Under the pieces are notes generated by a model. It had not been told where the DNA came from and searched no databases. It was given only the letters and a program-made list of their open reading frames with translations. From the NCBI RefSeq assembly GCF_001412655.1, contig NZ_CP012996.1, positions 1,798,001-1,862,000 on the forward strand: a stretch of 64,000 bases of DNA, read 5' to 3'. Shown in pieces: positions 27,539-36,858 of this stretch. The translations under genes and the position numbers were made by a program. This DNA is from Pedobacter sp. PACM 27299. GTDB lineage: Bacteria > Bacteroidota > Bacteroidia > Sphingobacteriales > Sphingobacteriaceae. The stretch's first letter is position 1, and the number at the start of each line of letters is the position of its first letter.

Positions 27539-28312
27539 TTATTGTATAAAATTATAATCGTAAAATGGTTTTACCCGTTCATCATTGGTATTGAATACCT
27601 CATCAAAAGTTCCCTGACGTTCAAATTTGCCATCAAGTAACATGGCCACCCGGTTTCCTACTGCTTTTGCGCAGGTAAGGTCGTGGGTGATAACGATAGA
27701 ACTGGTATGGAATCTTTCCTGTACTTCATTGATCAGGTTATTGATCTCTAAACAGGTAATTGGGTCTAGTCCTGCGGTAGGTTCATCATATAACATCACT
27801 TCCGGTTGAAGAATCAATGTTCTGGCAATGCCCACCCTTTTTCTTTGTCCACCGGAAAGTTCTGATGGCATTTGATTGATGGTTTGAAGCAAACCTACGG
27901 CATCAAGCACACGCTCAACCGCAATATTCACTTCTCCTTTGGTCAGGTTTCGCTGGTTCCTCACTAAAGGGAATTCCAGGTTTTGCCTCACGGTCATACT
28001 GTCGTACAGCGCGCTGTTTTGAAAAGAGAAACCAACTTTCAGCCTTAAGGCCAACAGTTCTTTGTAACTAATTTCATCCACCATCTGGCCGAGCACCTTT
28101 ACTGCACCCTGATCTGGTGTCAGCAGGCCGACAATAATCTTAATCAATACTGATTTTCCTGTTCCTGATTTCCCAAGAACGACTAAGTTTTCTCCTCTGT
28201 ACAAATCCAGGTCGACGCCTTTAAGGACGTCATAGGTGCCAAAAGACTTGTATAGTCCTTTGATCTCTATTACCTTTTCCAGATCCATATTTGTGGGTTT
28301 CTTTTGTTCCAT
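27539..28312 (-). CDS. mlaF: Phospholipid ABC transporter ATP-binding protein (MlaF)
   Basis: A 257-residue ABC ATPase. Walker A is GKSGTGKS (about 49-56), the signature is LSGGQRKR, Walker B is VMLYDEPTAGLD and the switch His is in ITHD. The position between mlaE and mlaD and the GLLTPDQGAVKVLGQ segment place it with MlaF/Mkl ATPases that energise lipid transport between the membranes. An internal ATG (28288, MDLEK) is an alternative start; the 28312 ATG lies 11 bases after the mlaE stop. No MlaB (STAS) gene is present, as is common outside Proteobacteria. Confidence 0.93.
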   Translation of the reverse strand: MEQKKPTNMDLEKVIEIKGLYKSFGTYDVLKGVDLDLYRGENLVVLGKSGTGKSVLIKIIVGLLTPDQGAVKVLGQMVDEISYKELLALRLKVGFSFQNSALYDSMTVRQNLEFPLVRNQRNLTKGEVNIAVERVLDAVGLLQTINQMPSELSGGQRKRVGIARTLILQPEVMLYDEPTAGLDPITCLEINNLINEVQERFHTSSIVITHDLTCAKAVGNRVAMLLDGKFERQGTFDEVFNTNDERVKPFYDYNFIQ

Positions 28313-28323
28313 TATTTATAAGA

Positions 28324-29133
28324 TCAAGACCTGAATAAACCAAAAAATTGTACCGAAATTACCTCTTCAATAAAGATGAGGAACATCCCGATCACTACTG
28401 CGGAGTTGGCCGCTTTACCTACGCCCTCTGTTCCTTTGGAAGAATTATAGCCCTGGTAACAGCCGACAATTCCAATAGTAAAACCAAAAAGAATGGCTTT
28501 AACGGTGGATGCGGTAATGTCTAAAAAGGTAATCTGTTCTAAAGAAGCCTGGAAAAATGCTCTTGCACTGGTATCCTCGAATAAGGAAACGTTGAGCAGG
28601 GCACCTAACATACCTACCATTGCGGTATAAAAAGTAAGAATAGGAATGGTAATTGTAGAGGCGAGGACTCTGGTTGTGACTAAAAATTTAAAAGGGTTGG
28701 TGGCCGATACTTCCATGGCGTCTATTTGTTCCGTAACACGCATAGATCCCAGCTCTGCACCAATACTGGAGCCTACTTTTCCCGCTGCAATGAGCGAGGT
28801 CAGGAGGGGAGCAAGGGTTCTGAGTAAGGCAATTCCGACTAAGGAAGGCAGCCATGAAGTGGCACCAAATTCTGCCAGTGAGGGTCTCGACTGCTTTGTA
28901 AATACAATTCCTGTGATAAATCCGGTTAGGGAGATTAAAGCCAGGGAACGATATCCGATGTCGTAACATTGGCGCATCAGTTCTTTTCCTTCATAAGGAG
29001 GAAGAAATCCTTCTCTGAAAAACCGCGTGACGAACTGACATACGTCATAAAGTGTCAGGAACATCCTGGTGATCTTTCCAGGTGGCTTGGCTTGTTTTTG
29101 TAAAATGGCTGGATTTTCAGCTTTGTTATCCAT
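28324..29133 (-). CDS. mlaE: Phospholipid ABC transporter permease (MlaE)
   Basis: A 269-residue permease with about five membrane helices. The diagnostic MlaE segment is AGKVGSSIGAELGSMRVTEQ (near residues 117-136), the cytoplasmic loop that couples to the ATPase, followed by IDAMEV. An N-terminal cytosolic tail of about 50 residues (KPPGKITRMFLTLY) precedes the first helix. It is first in the mlaE-mlaF-mlaD operon. The MlaA lipoprotein and MlaC shuttle are absent from the window. Confidence 0.93.
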   Translation of the reverse strand: MDNKAENPAILQKQAKPPGKITRMFLTLYDVCQFVTRFFREGFLPPYEGKELMRQCYDIGYRSLALISLTGFITGIVFTKQSRPSLAEFGATSWLPSLVGIALLRTLAPLLTSLIAAGKVGSSIGAELGSMRVTEQIDAMEVSATNPFKFLVTTRVLASTITIPILTFYTAMVGMLGALLNVSLFEDTSARAFFQASLEQITFLDITASTVKAILFGFTIGIVGCYQGYNSSKGTEGVGKAANSAVVIGMFLIFIEEVISVQFFGLFRS

Positions 29134-29240
29134 TAATGTGTATCGATGTGTTCAGATAATAGGTGTTATAACAGAGATGTGCAACGCTTATCAAAATTTG
29201 CGCCATATTAACGATATTATCCCGATTATGGTGTTTTAGT

Positions 29241-29271
29241 AAAAAAAAATGGCCTGTAAATTACAGACCAT
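29241..29271 (-). terminator. Rho-independent terminator of the LTA-synthase-like/DPP4 operon
   Basis: On the minus strand a 9-bp stem ATGGTCTGT/ACAGGCCAT (one T-G pair, 5-base loop) runs into eight or nine consecutive T residues. It lies 17 bases after the DPP4 stop codon, a textbook intrinsic terminator. Confidence 0.88.
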
Positions 29272-29288
29272 CCTTTAGATTATATGAA

Positions 29289-31463
29289 TTATTTTCCTCC
29301 TGGAGGACAGTTTTTCTTTAGAAAGTCGGTGTAAGTCAGTGATAAATGCTGGAAAGTTCCATCTCCTTCACTAATGCTGTGCGTACGGTTAGGGTAAGAC
29401 ATCATTTGAAAAATTTTACCATATCTGATCAGCTCATTGACTAGCATTTCGGCATTCTGGTAATGCACATTGTCATCTCCTGTACCATGAATGTACAATA
29501 AGTTGCCTTTGAGATTTTTTGCATAGCTGATCGGTGAACCTTTTACGTAGGCTTCTGTAGTTTTCAAAGGAGAACCCATATAACGCTCCTGGTATACATT
29601 GTCATAAGTCAGCTGATTGGCTACTGCTGCAATGGCAATTCCTGTTTTGTAAATCTCAGGATATTGGAAAAGCAGGTTTAAGGTGGATGATCCACCACCA
29701 CTCCATCCCCAAACGGCAACCCTGTCTTTGTCGACAAAATTCCATTCCAGGATTTTCTTAGCTGCCATAGCCTGATCACGGATGTTTAATGTACCAATAG
29801 ATTTATAAATGCTTTTACGCCATTCTCTGCCTTTTGGAGCAGGTGCACCACGGTTTTCTACAGAAATATAGATATAACCGTCTTTTGCCATATCTCCATT
29901 GTACAAGAAATTGCGTCCTGCACCATAAGTGTCTGTTACGGTTTGTGAAGCAGGTTCGCCATAAACATAAAATACTACCGGGTATTTTTTTGTACGGTCG
30001 AAGTTGTCTGGTTTTTTCATCCAGCCATCCATCGTCACGCCATCTTCAGTCGTTACTTTAAAGAATTCTACTGGATTTTTCTGCGCCCTGATTCTACCCA
30101 GCTGGTTGGTGATGCTGCCTTCCATTGTGAAAGGATTTAAAGTAGTCAGTTTCATCCATTCCGTAATGGTAGGTACGGTTGCACTTCCATAACTGTGGCG
30201 TGCAAACATTCCATTCGGAGAGATTTCATAATTGTGTGTTCCTGGAAGGATAGATGGAGTTACCATTTCTGCCTTGCCGCCACCACTTAATTTGGTTTTA
30301 TATAAATACTTCTGAGTGGCATTATCCGGAGAAGCCATGTAATAATACCAATTGTTTTTCTCATCCACCACAGCAGTTTCGATCACATCAAAATTGCCTT
30401 TTGTGATCAGCGTTTCTTTTTTACCATCTTTACTGATGCGGTATTGATGTCTCCAGCCGTCTTTTTCACTCGACCACAGGAATTCCTTTCCATCATTTAC
30501 CCAATTCCATCCCTGACCAACGTCGATCCAGGCTTTATCAGTTTCGGTATAAATGTTTTTTACTGCTCCAGATTGTGCATTGGCAACAAATAGTTTACTT
30601 TCATTTTGTTCTCTATTCAGTTGCTGAAGAATCACCTCATTGGTATTAGGAATCCAGTCCATTCTAGGGATGTAATTTTGAACCTCAGAACCTGGAATGC
30701 TCAGCCATTTGGTAGCTGCGGTATTAATATCTACGATACCAACTTTACAAGCTGATGGATTTTGTCCTACTTTAGGGTATTCTATTGGTACATTGAACGA
30801 ATAAATGGAATCTGTATTATTGATCATCAAAAAGTTCCTGATGTCGCGGGCATCTAACTGCCAATACGCAATTGTAGTACCGTCAGGGCTCCATCTGAAT
30901 CCATCTCTGCAGTCAAACTCTTCTTCATACACCCAGTCGAATGTACCATTAATGATGCGGGCTGTACCATCAGTAGTCAGTGCTTTTGTGCTGCGGGTAG
31001 CCAAATCATCTACGTAGATGTTGTGCTTGCTGACATAAGCCACTTTATTTCCATCTGGTGAGAATTTCGCAAACATCAGAGAAGATGCAGGCTGGTCCTT
31101 ACCGATTTTAATCATTTCTTTTGTTTTCAGATCAGCTACGAAATAATCACCGCGGGTTTCATATCTCCATACTTTTTTGCTATTCGTATACAATAGGATT
31201 TTAGTCCCATCGGCAGAAATCTCAAAATCTTTAATGGCGCCTAAACCTTTATTGGCATTGGCATATAAGAAACTCGGATCCAGGATGAGTTTTTCCTCAT
31301 TTTTAGGAAGGGTAATGGCTACAATACCCGATTCCTTGATCTGGTAATAGGAATTGCCATCTTTGGCCCATCTAATGTCCGATAGTTTTTGTGCATAGCT
31401 TTGTCCGAAACTTCCCAGAACAAGGAGGACTGCCAGTTTAAAAAAGAGGTTTTTTAGGTTCAT
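29289..31463 (-). CDS. Dipeptidyl peptidase IV (S9 family), secreted
   Basis: A 724-residue serine exopeptidase that removes X-Pro/X-Ala dipeptides from peptide N-termini. A signal peptide (1-24, ending SYAQ) sends it to the periplasm. The beta-propeller covers about 40-470 and contains DWVYEEEF, the double-Glu motif that anchors the substrate N-terminus and defines DPP4. The C-terminal alpha/beta-hydrolase domain has the nucleophile elbow GWSGGGS (mammalian DPP4 has GWSYGGY), the acid in GTGDDNVH and the histidine in NRTHSI. It follows the LTA-synthase-like gene by 3 bases and ends at a strong terminator. The role is probably peptide catabolism. Confidence 0.94.
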   Translation of the reverse strand: MNLKNLFFKLAVLLVLGSFGQSYAQKLSDIRWAKDGNSYYQIKESGIVAITLPKNEEKLILDPSFLYANANKGLGAIKDFEISADGTKILLYTNSKKVWRYETRGDYFVADLKTKEMIKIGKDQPASSLMFAKFSPDGNKVAYVSKHNIYVDDLATRSTKALTTDGTARIINGTFDWVYEEEFDCRDGFRWSPDGTTIAYWQLDARDIRNFLMINNTDSIYSFNVPIEYPKVGQNPSACKVGIVDINTAATKWLSIPGSEVQNYIPRMDWIPNTNEVILQQLNREQNESKLFVANAQSGAVKNIYTETDKAWIDVGQGWNWVNDGKEFLWSSEKDGWRHQYRISKDGKKETLITKGNFDVIETAVVDEKNNWYYYMASPDNATQKYLYKTKLSGGGKAEMVTPSILPGTHNYEISPNGMFARHSYGSATVPTITEWMKLTTLNPFTMEGSITNQLGRIRAQKNPVEFFKVTTEDGVTMDGWMKKPDNFDRTKKYPVVFYVYGEPASQTVTDTYGAGRNFLYNGDMAKDGYIYISVENRGAPAPKGREWRKSIYKSIGTLNIRDQAMAAKKILEWNFVDKDRVAVWGWSGGGSSTLNLLFQYPEIYKTGIAIAAVANQLTYDNVYQERYMGSPLKTTEAYVKGSPISYAKNLKGNLLYIHGTGDDNVHYQNAEMLVNELIRYGKIFQMMSYPNRTHSISEGDGTFQHLSLTYTDFLKKNCPPGGK

Positions 31464-31466
31464 TTT

Positions 31467-33332
31467 TTATAGTGCTATAAATTGCTGATATACTTTTTGA
31501 AGGTAAGCTTTCGCCAGGTCTAACCGTTTCTCGGTACCTTCCTTGTCCTTGTCGTTACTGTTGAATAAGGTCATCTTTCCTACATTATCAAAGGTAACAC
31601 ATTGTTCATTGTCAATAAAGCCCATGCCATTGTCCCAGCTAAAATAAGCGAAAGGTTTGGCATAAGGGTTCAATAGGTTTTTACTCCAGTTGAATTCTTT
31701 AGCGGGAATGTTTAATTGTGCGAGTAAAGTGGCGGCAATATCTACCTGTGAGCCAACGTTACTGTATTTCTTTCCCTGGAATTCTTTTTTGATGACCTCC
31801 CCAAAAAACAAGAGTGGAATGTGGTAACGGCCAGGTGTAGAAATATCATGACTTTGCTTAGGCAATAAATGGCCATGATCCGCCACAAATACAAATAAGG
31901 TATTGCTATACCAAGGCTGTTTTTTAGCATTGTTTATAAAGGCATTGATACAGGAATCTGTGTAATAAGCGGTACTTTTAAACTGCTCCACATTATTGGC
32001 ACTGCCAAATTTTGATTTCCCGGGTAAAGTATAAGGTTCGTGATTGGTCAGCGTCAGCATGGTAGAATAGAAAGGTTGTTTTTCTTTATTCAGATCTTGC
32101 AGTTGCCTGTCAAAAACGGCTTCATCATATTGTCCCCAGAAGGATTTAGGGGCATTCCCTGTAAAATTATTTTTATCGATGAGCTTTTGATAATCATGAC
32201 TGAGGATAAAAGCTTTGTAATTGTCGAATTCGGACTCCCCTCCATAATAGAAAGAAGTATGGTAACCATTTTTGGCAAGCGAGCTGGAAATAGCAGGGAG
32301 TTTCTGCAATTTCTCCGGCCATTTTACAATGCTGCCTGCAGCAAGGGTAGGGAAACCCGCCAGACTGGCAATAAGGCCTTTATCGGTGCGGCTTCCAGAA
32401 GCAAATAAATTGTCAAATAATACCCCTTTATTTATTAAAGAATCGAAATGAGGGGTAATGCCGGGTTCATTGCCGAGTGTTTGTGTAAGATCAGCAGTGA
32501 AACTTTCAATAATCACCATGACTACATTGGGCCTTTTGGTGGTTAAAATAGCCGTAGTACTGTCTTTTTCTACCGTATACAGGTTTTGAATCAGCTCATC
32601 TGCTTTTTTAGGATCCAGGTATAAATAAGGGTTATGACTGGCCATTTTTTCAGAAAGTGCACTTCTAAGCAAGTTCCATTCTGTATTTACAGCAGCATGG
32701 TTGAGCAGTTGCTCTTTTGAAAAGTACGCCATACTCTGTGTAATCGGTGAGCCTCTAAAGCCCCCTCGAATAAACATAAAAGTAAGTGTAAGAATCAATA
32801 CTGAAATTAGGCTGCGCAGCCAGATCGGGGATTTCTGAAAAGAAAGTTGTCTGGGAATCAATTGCTTTTGTAAGAAATATCCGCCTCCGATGAGCAGTAT
32901 CAATATAAATAATGATAAGGCAATAGGGGAGGAAGCGCCAGAAGCCATAGCCTCTCCGGGCGAAGAAAAAGCAAAACCAACAGCTTTGGCATTCACTTTA
33001 GTTCCCCATTCGCGATAAATGTTAAAATTGACAATAGAAAGGATGCTGAATATCACCAGCAATACTAAATTATAAACAGAAATCCATTTGATGTTTACGG
33101 ATTTCCAACCACTAAACAGCAATACGATATAGCCTAAAAGCGGAATGACAGCCAGGTATGCCGTCATCGATAGGTCTAATAGTAGGGCGTGGTAGAAAGT
33201 AGCCATGGTTTCCGATAAAGGAACCATGGCTAGCTTTTTATGATAAATTAGAAGAAATATCAACCGGTCTGTAAAGAAAAATAACAACCAGAAAATATAA
33301 AATCTGAGAAAAAAAATAAGGCTTCTAAACAT
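31467..33332 (-). CDS. LTA synthase-like sulfatase-fold phosphotransferase
   Basis: A 621-residue polytopic membrane protein with five N-terminal helices (to about residue 190) and a C-terminal alkaline-phosphatase/sulfatase-type domain in the periplasm. Metal and catalytic features seen are VVMVIIESF (Glu ligand), the Thr nucleophile candidate in GSRTDKG, and VFVADHGHLLP (Asp-His ligands). The family includes Gram-positive LtaS and Gram-negative MdoB/OpgB-type phosphoglycerol transferases. The organism lacks lipoteichoic acid, so modification of a glycan or lipid head group is the likely task, but donor and acceptor are unknown. It lies 11 bases downstream of the frameshifted secreted-protein gene and 3 upstream of DPP4. 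Confidence 0.88.
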   Translation of the reverse strand: MFRSLIFFLRFYIFWLLFFFTDRLIFLLIYHKKLAMVPLSETMATFYHALLLDLSMTAYLAVIPLLGYIVLLFSGWKSVNIKWISVYNLVLLVIFSILSIVNFNIYREWGTKVNAKAVGFAFSSPGEAMASGASSPIALSLFILILLIGGGYFLQKQLIPRQLSFQKSPIWLRSLISVLILTLTFMFIRGGFRGSPITQSMAYFSKEQLLNHAAVNTEWNLLRSALSEKMASHNPYLYLDPKKADELIQNLYTVEKDSTTAILTTKRPNVVMVIIESFTADLTQTLGNEPGITPHFDSLINKGVLFDNLFASGSRTDKGLIASLAGFPTLAAGSIVKWPEKLQKLPAISSSLAKNGYHTSFYYGGESEFDNYKAFILSHDYQKLIDKNNFTGNAPKSFWGQYDEAVFDRQLQDLNKEKQPFYSTMLTLTNHEPYTLPGKSKFGSANNVEQFKSTAYYTDSCINAFINNAKKQPWYSNTLFVFVADHGHLLPKQSHDISTPGRYHIPLLFFGEVIKKEFQGKKYSNVGSQVDIAATLLAQLNIPAKEFNWSKNLLNPYAKPFAYFSWDNGMGFIDNEQCVTFDNVGKMTLFNSNDKDKEGTEKRLDLAKAYLQKVYQQFIAL

Positions 33333-33343
33333 TTTTGCGAATG

Positions 33344-34020
33344 CTATTGACCCCCACCTTGCATTTGCAGGATTTCTTCCATAGTTTTCACTTCATATCC
33401 TTTAGGAACATCTAAGCTGAAAGGACCTGTTTTTTCTTCTACCAGACTTTTTAAAGTAGCGGTAGATTTTACGCCTCTATTGAAGCTGGTAAATTTAACT
33501 GGAGTACCTTTAACACCGACGAAATCACGACCTACTAAACCTGCAGGAAGTTCAATGTCGTTGGTTGACCATAATTCATAGGTATTACCTTTGTCATCTT
33601 TGTAAGTATATTTCTCGGTATTGTAGTTTAAGATCATTTTCTTCTCACCAGTAGCTTTGAAGTCACTGAACTTAGGGTTGTTTTCTTTCTCTTTTTCGTA
33701 ATCTGCTTTAGTGCCCTTTACAGCAAATTGCATTTGTGCAACCGGAACATCAATCAGTACCAGAGAATTTAGGTCTACAACATTGGCTAATACTGTAATA
33801 GTAGCTGGACCTTGCTGCATTTCCATTCTGGATATGTTGCCACTGAACTTGATTTTAGATTCCGTAGGAAGCATGGCCGCCATAGGCTCCTGTTCTGGAG
33901 TAAGTGCATACTCCATTCCGAAAGTAACAGTTCCTTCGGTGATTTTCTTTGAGCGTTTGCGAAGATAGCTGAACTTACAAGAATTGCAGCTAAAACTCCG
34001 GTTTTGATAGATTTTAACAT
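33344..34020 (-). pseudogene. Secreted DUF4412/GLPGLI-like protein gene split by a one-base frameshift
   Basis: From the ATG at 34018-34020 a signal peptide is read (MLKSIKTGVLAAILVSSAIF, then ANAQ), but that frame soon departs from the family. The -1 frame, entered at about 33943-33951, continues as KKITEGTVTFGMEY and then a beta-rich mature domain to the stop at 33344. The ITEGTVTFGMEY strand right after the signal peptide is what DUF4412/GLPGLI-like periplasmic proteins have, so one adenine appears to be missing in the run of As. Restored, the protein would have about 225 residues. An ATG at 33916 would give a protein without a signal peptide. Possible explanations are a true mutation, a sequencing error in a homopolymer, or slippage at A-AAA. 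It leads the LTA-synthase-like/DPP4 gene group. Confidence 0.75.
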
Positions 34021-34080
34021 ATAATAGTTTTTAGTGTTTGTACTGATTTGATACGTGTTCTGATGAATTGAATGATTTGA

Positions 34081-34860
34081 TTACCATTGTATTTTCTCTT
34101 TGCTGATAAAGGCAGCAATACCTTTTTTGAAATCTTCACTGTCTCTCACCCTGGCATTGATCTGAACCGCCAGCGACAGACAGCTCTCTAATTGAGGATT
34201 AGTGGTCTGACCAATCAGTTGCTTCGTTACCATTAACGAATTGGCGGAAGTTTCCGTACACAAACTTAGTGCAAATTCTTTTACCTTCTGATGAATGTTC
34301 TCTTTGTTTGTTACAAAAGTGATCAATCCATAGTCCAGTGCCTGTTGTGCACTGAACAATTCTCCTGTTAACAGGATTCTTTTGGCAATTGTTTCAGAAG
34401 TTTTTCTAAGTAAAAAACAGGAGACAATTGCAGGTACAAATCCAAGTTTTACTTCCGTATAACCGAAATTGGCTTCCGGTACTGCGAAAGTAATGTCGCA
34501 TACGGTAGCCAGCCCGCATCCACCGGCAATGGCATGTCCCTCTACCTGGGCAATCACTACCTTGGGCAAGTAATAGATGGTAGTGAATAAGCGCTTTAAA
34601 TTTTCAGAGTCGGCCAGGTTTTCTTCATAACTGTTTTGCTGGAGCTGCTGTAGATAAGTGAGATCGGCCCCTGCACTAAAGGTATTCCCGTTTGCTTTTA
34701 AAATGATGACTTTTACCTCATCGTCTTCTGAAGCCTCGATTAAGGTTTCCCTAAGCAGCGTTACCAATTCCGGATTTAAAGCATTTCGCTTTTCCGGGCG
34801 ATTAATCGAAATGGTAGCAATGCGTTGCTCAACAGAATATAAAACTAATGGCGCTGTCAT
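34081..34860 (-). CDS. Enoyl-CoA hydratase/isomerase family protein
   Basis: A 259-residue crotonase-fold enzyme. The oxyanion-hole segments are FSAGADLTYL (about 62-71) and HAIAGGCGLA (about 109-118), and the NFGYTEVKLGFVPA segment follows as in hydratases. Glu is present at the TEVKLG position that supplies one catalytic acid. Members hydrate enoyl-CoA or act as methylglutaconyl-CoA hydratases in leucine degradation; the substrate cannot be fixed. The protein is cytoplasmic. It is the first gene on its strand in this group, 60 bases upstream of the frameshifted gene, and may be transcribed separately. Confidence 0.9.
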   Translation of the reverse strand: MTAPLVLYSVEQRIATISINRPEKRNALNPELVTLLRETLIEASEDDEVKVIILKANGNTFSAGADLTYLQQLQQNSYEENLADSENLKRLFTTIYYLPKVVIAQVEGHAIAGGCGLATVCDITFAVPEANFGYTEVKLGFVPAIVSCFLLRKTSETIAKRILLTGELFSAQQALDYGLITFVTNKENIHQKVKEFALSLCTETSANSLMVTKQLIGQTTNPQLESCLSLAVQINARVRDSEDFKKGIAAFISKEKIQW

Positions 34861-34941
34861 AGGTCTAGGGGTAAGTTTCTTTTGCTTTTCTAATCAAAAG
34901 TAAATAAAAAGCAAATCATTGTGGTTAAAACGGGTGGAAAT

Positions 34942-35018
34942 GAATGAAGAACTAAGGTGGAAGTGGAATGAAGAAGCAAGGAGAGAGCGAATGAAAGACT
35001 AAGGTGGGAGCGGAATGA
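34942..35018. repeat. Two imperfect 30-bp direct repeats at the 3' end of comEC
   Basis: The 30-base unit at 34942-34971 recurs at 34989-35018 with four mismatches, a period of 47 bases. The core is ACTAAGGTGG. The second copy contains the comEC stop codon (34999-35001), so the repeat overlaps the last codons of the gene. The intervening sequence is purine-rich. It may be a local duplication without function. Confidence 0.7.
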
Positions 35019-36855
35019 TTTTTAAAAACCGGATTTGATGGTACGCCAATACAGGCTGAATGAAATACTGAAAAGCATCATCTTCTTGTTTTAAATGTGT
35101 GTAAACGGTAGCTTGCTGCGCAAAAATATAAGCGATGGCTTTCTGTTTTGGAATCTCAAAACGGATGATTTCCTGCTGATGATATCGTATGACTGCCGTC
35201 CTGCTCAACGAAAACTGCAGGGCTAAGAGAAAGGAAAAAGCGGTCATCAATAATCTCCAGCTGCTATTTACAATGGCCATAGTACCTAAAGTTAAAAAAA
35301 TAGATAACAGCAGTAACTCTACTTTATTGATCCAAATCCCTGACAAAACCGAATAAGGAATTGCCGCAATAAATTTCAATCCAGTATTGTTGACCTGAAT
35401 TACCCAGCTGAGCACAGGAGCCAGAAAATCCAGACCTGGAATCAGCAGTAAAATCCCAAAGTACATGATCAAAGTGACGGGAATCAAAATAAACAGGTTG
35501 CCCAGCAGGAATAAAAAGGGAAATTGATGGAAGTAATAAATAGACAGCGGGAAGGTGAACAGCTGTGCAGCTAATGACATAGAAATGATTCCCCATAATT
35601 TTCGGGCCCATTTATTTTGTATAGGCCAGCAGTTCTGGAGCTTGGGCTGCAAATATAAGAGACCAAAAACAGCTAGAAAGGAAAGCTGAAATCCGACATC
35701 CCAGATTAAAAAAGGATCATACAGGAGCATAGCAAAAGCAGCAAAGGATAAGATGTTATATTTATTTGCAGGCCTGGAGTATGTTTTTCCAACTAAGAAT
35801 ATAGAGATCATGATGACTGAGCGTAATACGGAAGGACTGCAACCTGTTAATAAGGCATAAAACCACAATAAGCCAAGAATGAGGAATAGCTTTATATATT
35901 GCGAATTCCTTTTTTGGTTAAGGAATGCCAGGGCGTAGTTTAAAATGAAATAAATCAAACCTACATGCATTCCAGAAACTGATAAAGCATGTATGGTTCC
36001 CGTTTTGGAATAAATGGCCAGTGTCTCCTTATTAAGATCTGCCCGATAACCAAGGATTAGTGTAGAGGCCATGGCCACAGCATCATTGTCCTGTAGCAAG
36101 GTTTGGTAACGCTCCACTTGTTTGGTTCTGAGGGCAATTGCAAATTTAAATAATTCATTTCCAGATTGCAGACCGAGTTTTAATACCTGATTTTGACGTA
36201 AGAAACTTTGGTGTCTAATATTTTGTGCGGCCAGCCAGGCCTGATAATCAAATTCTGCAGGATGAAAAGAGGACTTGATTGGGGTGTAACTGGCTGGAAT
36301 CAGCAGCTCTTCCCCATAGTTGATGGCTAAAGGTTGCCTGGGATCTAGTTTAACAGCGACGATTATTTTTCCAGATGCCGTTTTGGCCCGTAGCTTTTGA
36401 GAAGGGGAAACTTTACCTATGTGCTTTCCTCGCTGTTCTTGTTGTCGTTGCTTTTCTTGCTGTTCGGTAAAATAAACCGACTGGATCTGTCCTTTGAATC
36501 TAAGTATCCCTGCTCTTTGGTAGGGTTCGTTCATCACCTGGATCCTTAAATAAAGGTTTGATGATTTAGAGAAATCATCTGATTTTAAATCATTTTGATG
36601 GTGGTAGCACAATAAGCCACCGAAAAAGAAGAAAAACAATTGAAAAAGCAAGCCGGTTCCCGATTTGAAGCGATAGACTTTAATAATGATATAATAATTG
36701 TTCAGGAGCAGCAGCAGGCTGAGTAAGCTTAGATTGATTCCGATCAATAAAGGTAGGAAGCCGGGATATTTAAAATGATAGAAAACTACAATTCCTAAGG
36801 TGTAGGGTAGGAGAATTCTGGGGAATACCTGTTCCGGCTGCGCTGAAATATCCAT
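34999..36855 (-). CDS. comEC: ComEC/Rec2-family DNA uptake channel protein
   Basis: A 618-residue polytopic inner-membrane protein. The N-terminal DUF4131-type region with an OB-like fold covers about 80-240. The competence domain begins near residue 265 and includes the motif ALSVSGMHVGLIY, with about eight further helices. The C-terminal metallo-beta-lactamase domain of Bacillus-type ComEC is absent, as in many Bacteroidota homologues. In competent bacteria ComEC carries single-stranded DNA across the inner membrane. Its start is 3 bases after the stop of the upstream HhH/outer-membrane-like gene, so the two are translationally linked. The C-terminal codons lie in a 30-bp direct repeat. Confidence 0.85.
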   Translation of the reverse strand: MDISAQPEQVFPRILLPYTLGIVVFYHFKYPGFLPLLIGINLSLLSLLLLLNNYYIIIKVYRFKSGTGLLFQLFFFFFGGLLCYHHQNDLKSDDFSKSSNLYLRIQVMNEPYQRAGILRFKGQIQSVYFTEQQEKQRQQEQRGKHIGKVSPSQKLRAKTASGKIIVAVKLDPRQPLAINYGEELLIPASYTPIKSSFHPAEFDYQAWLAAQNIRHQSFLRQNQVLKLGLQSGNELFKFAIALRTKQVERYQTLLQDNDAVAMASTLILGYRADLNKETLAIYSKTGTIHALSVSGMHVGLIYFILNYALAFLNQKRNSQYIKLFLILGLLWFYALLTGCSPSVLRSVIMISIFLVGKTYSRPANKYNILSFAAFAMLLYDPFLIWDVGFQLSFLAVFGLLYLQPKLQNCWPIQNKWARKLWGIISMSLAAQLFTFPLSIYYFHQFPFLFLLGNLFILIPVTLIMYFGILLLIPGLDFLAPVLSWVIQVNNTGLKFIAAIPYSVLSGIWINKVELLLLSIFLTLGTMAIVNSSWRLLMTAFSFLLALQFSLSRTAVIRYHQQEIIRFEIPKQKAIAYIFAQQATVYTHLKQEDDAFQYFIQPVLAYHQIRFLKIIPLPP

Positions 36856-36858
36856 GTC

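Noticed and set aside
33344..34020. Programmed -1 ribosomal frameshift as the primary explanation for the split gene
   Set aside because: The A-AAA run is short, there is no X-XXY-YYZ heptamer in the zero frame and no clear downstream stimulatory structure, so a lost base or sequence error is more likely; kept only as an alternative.
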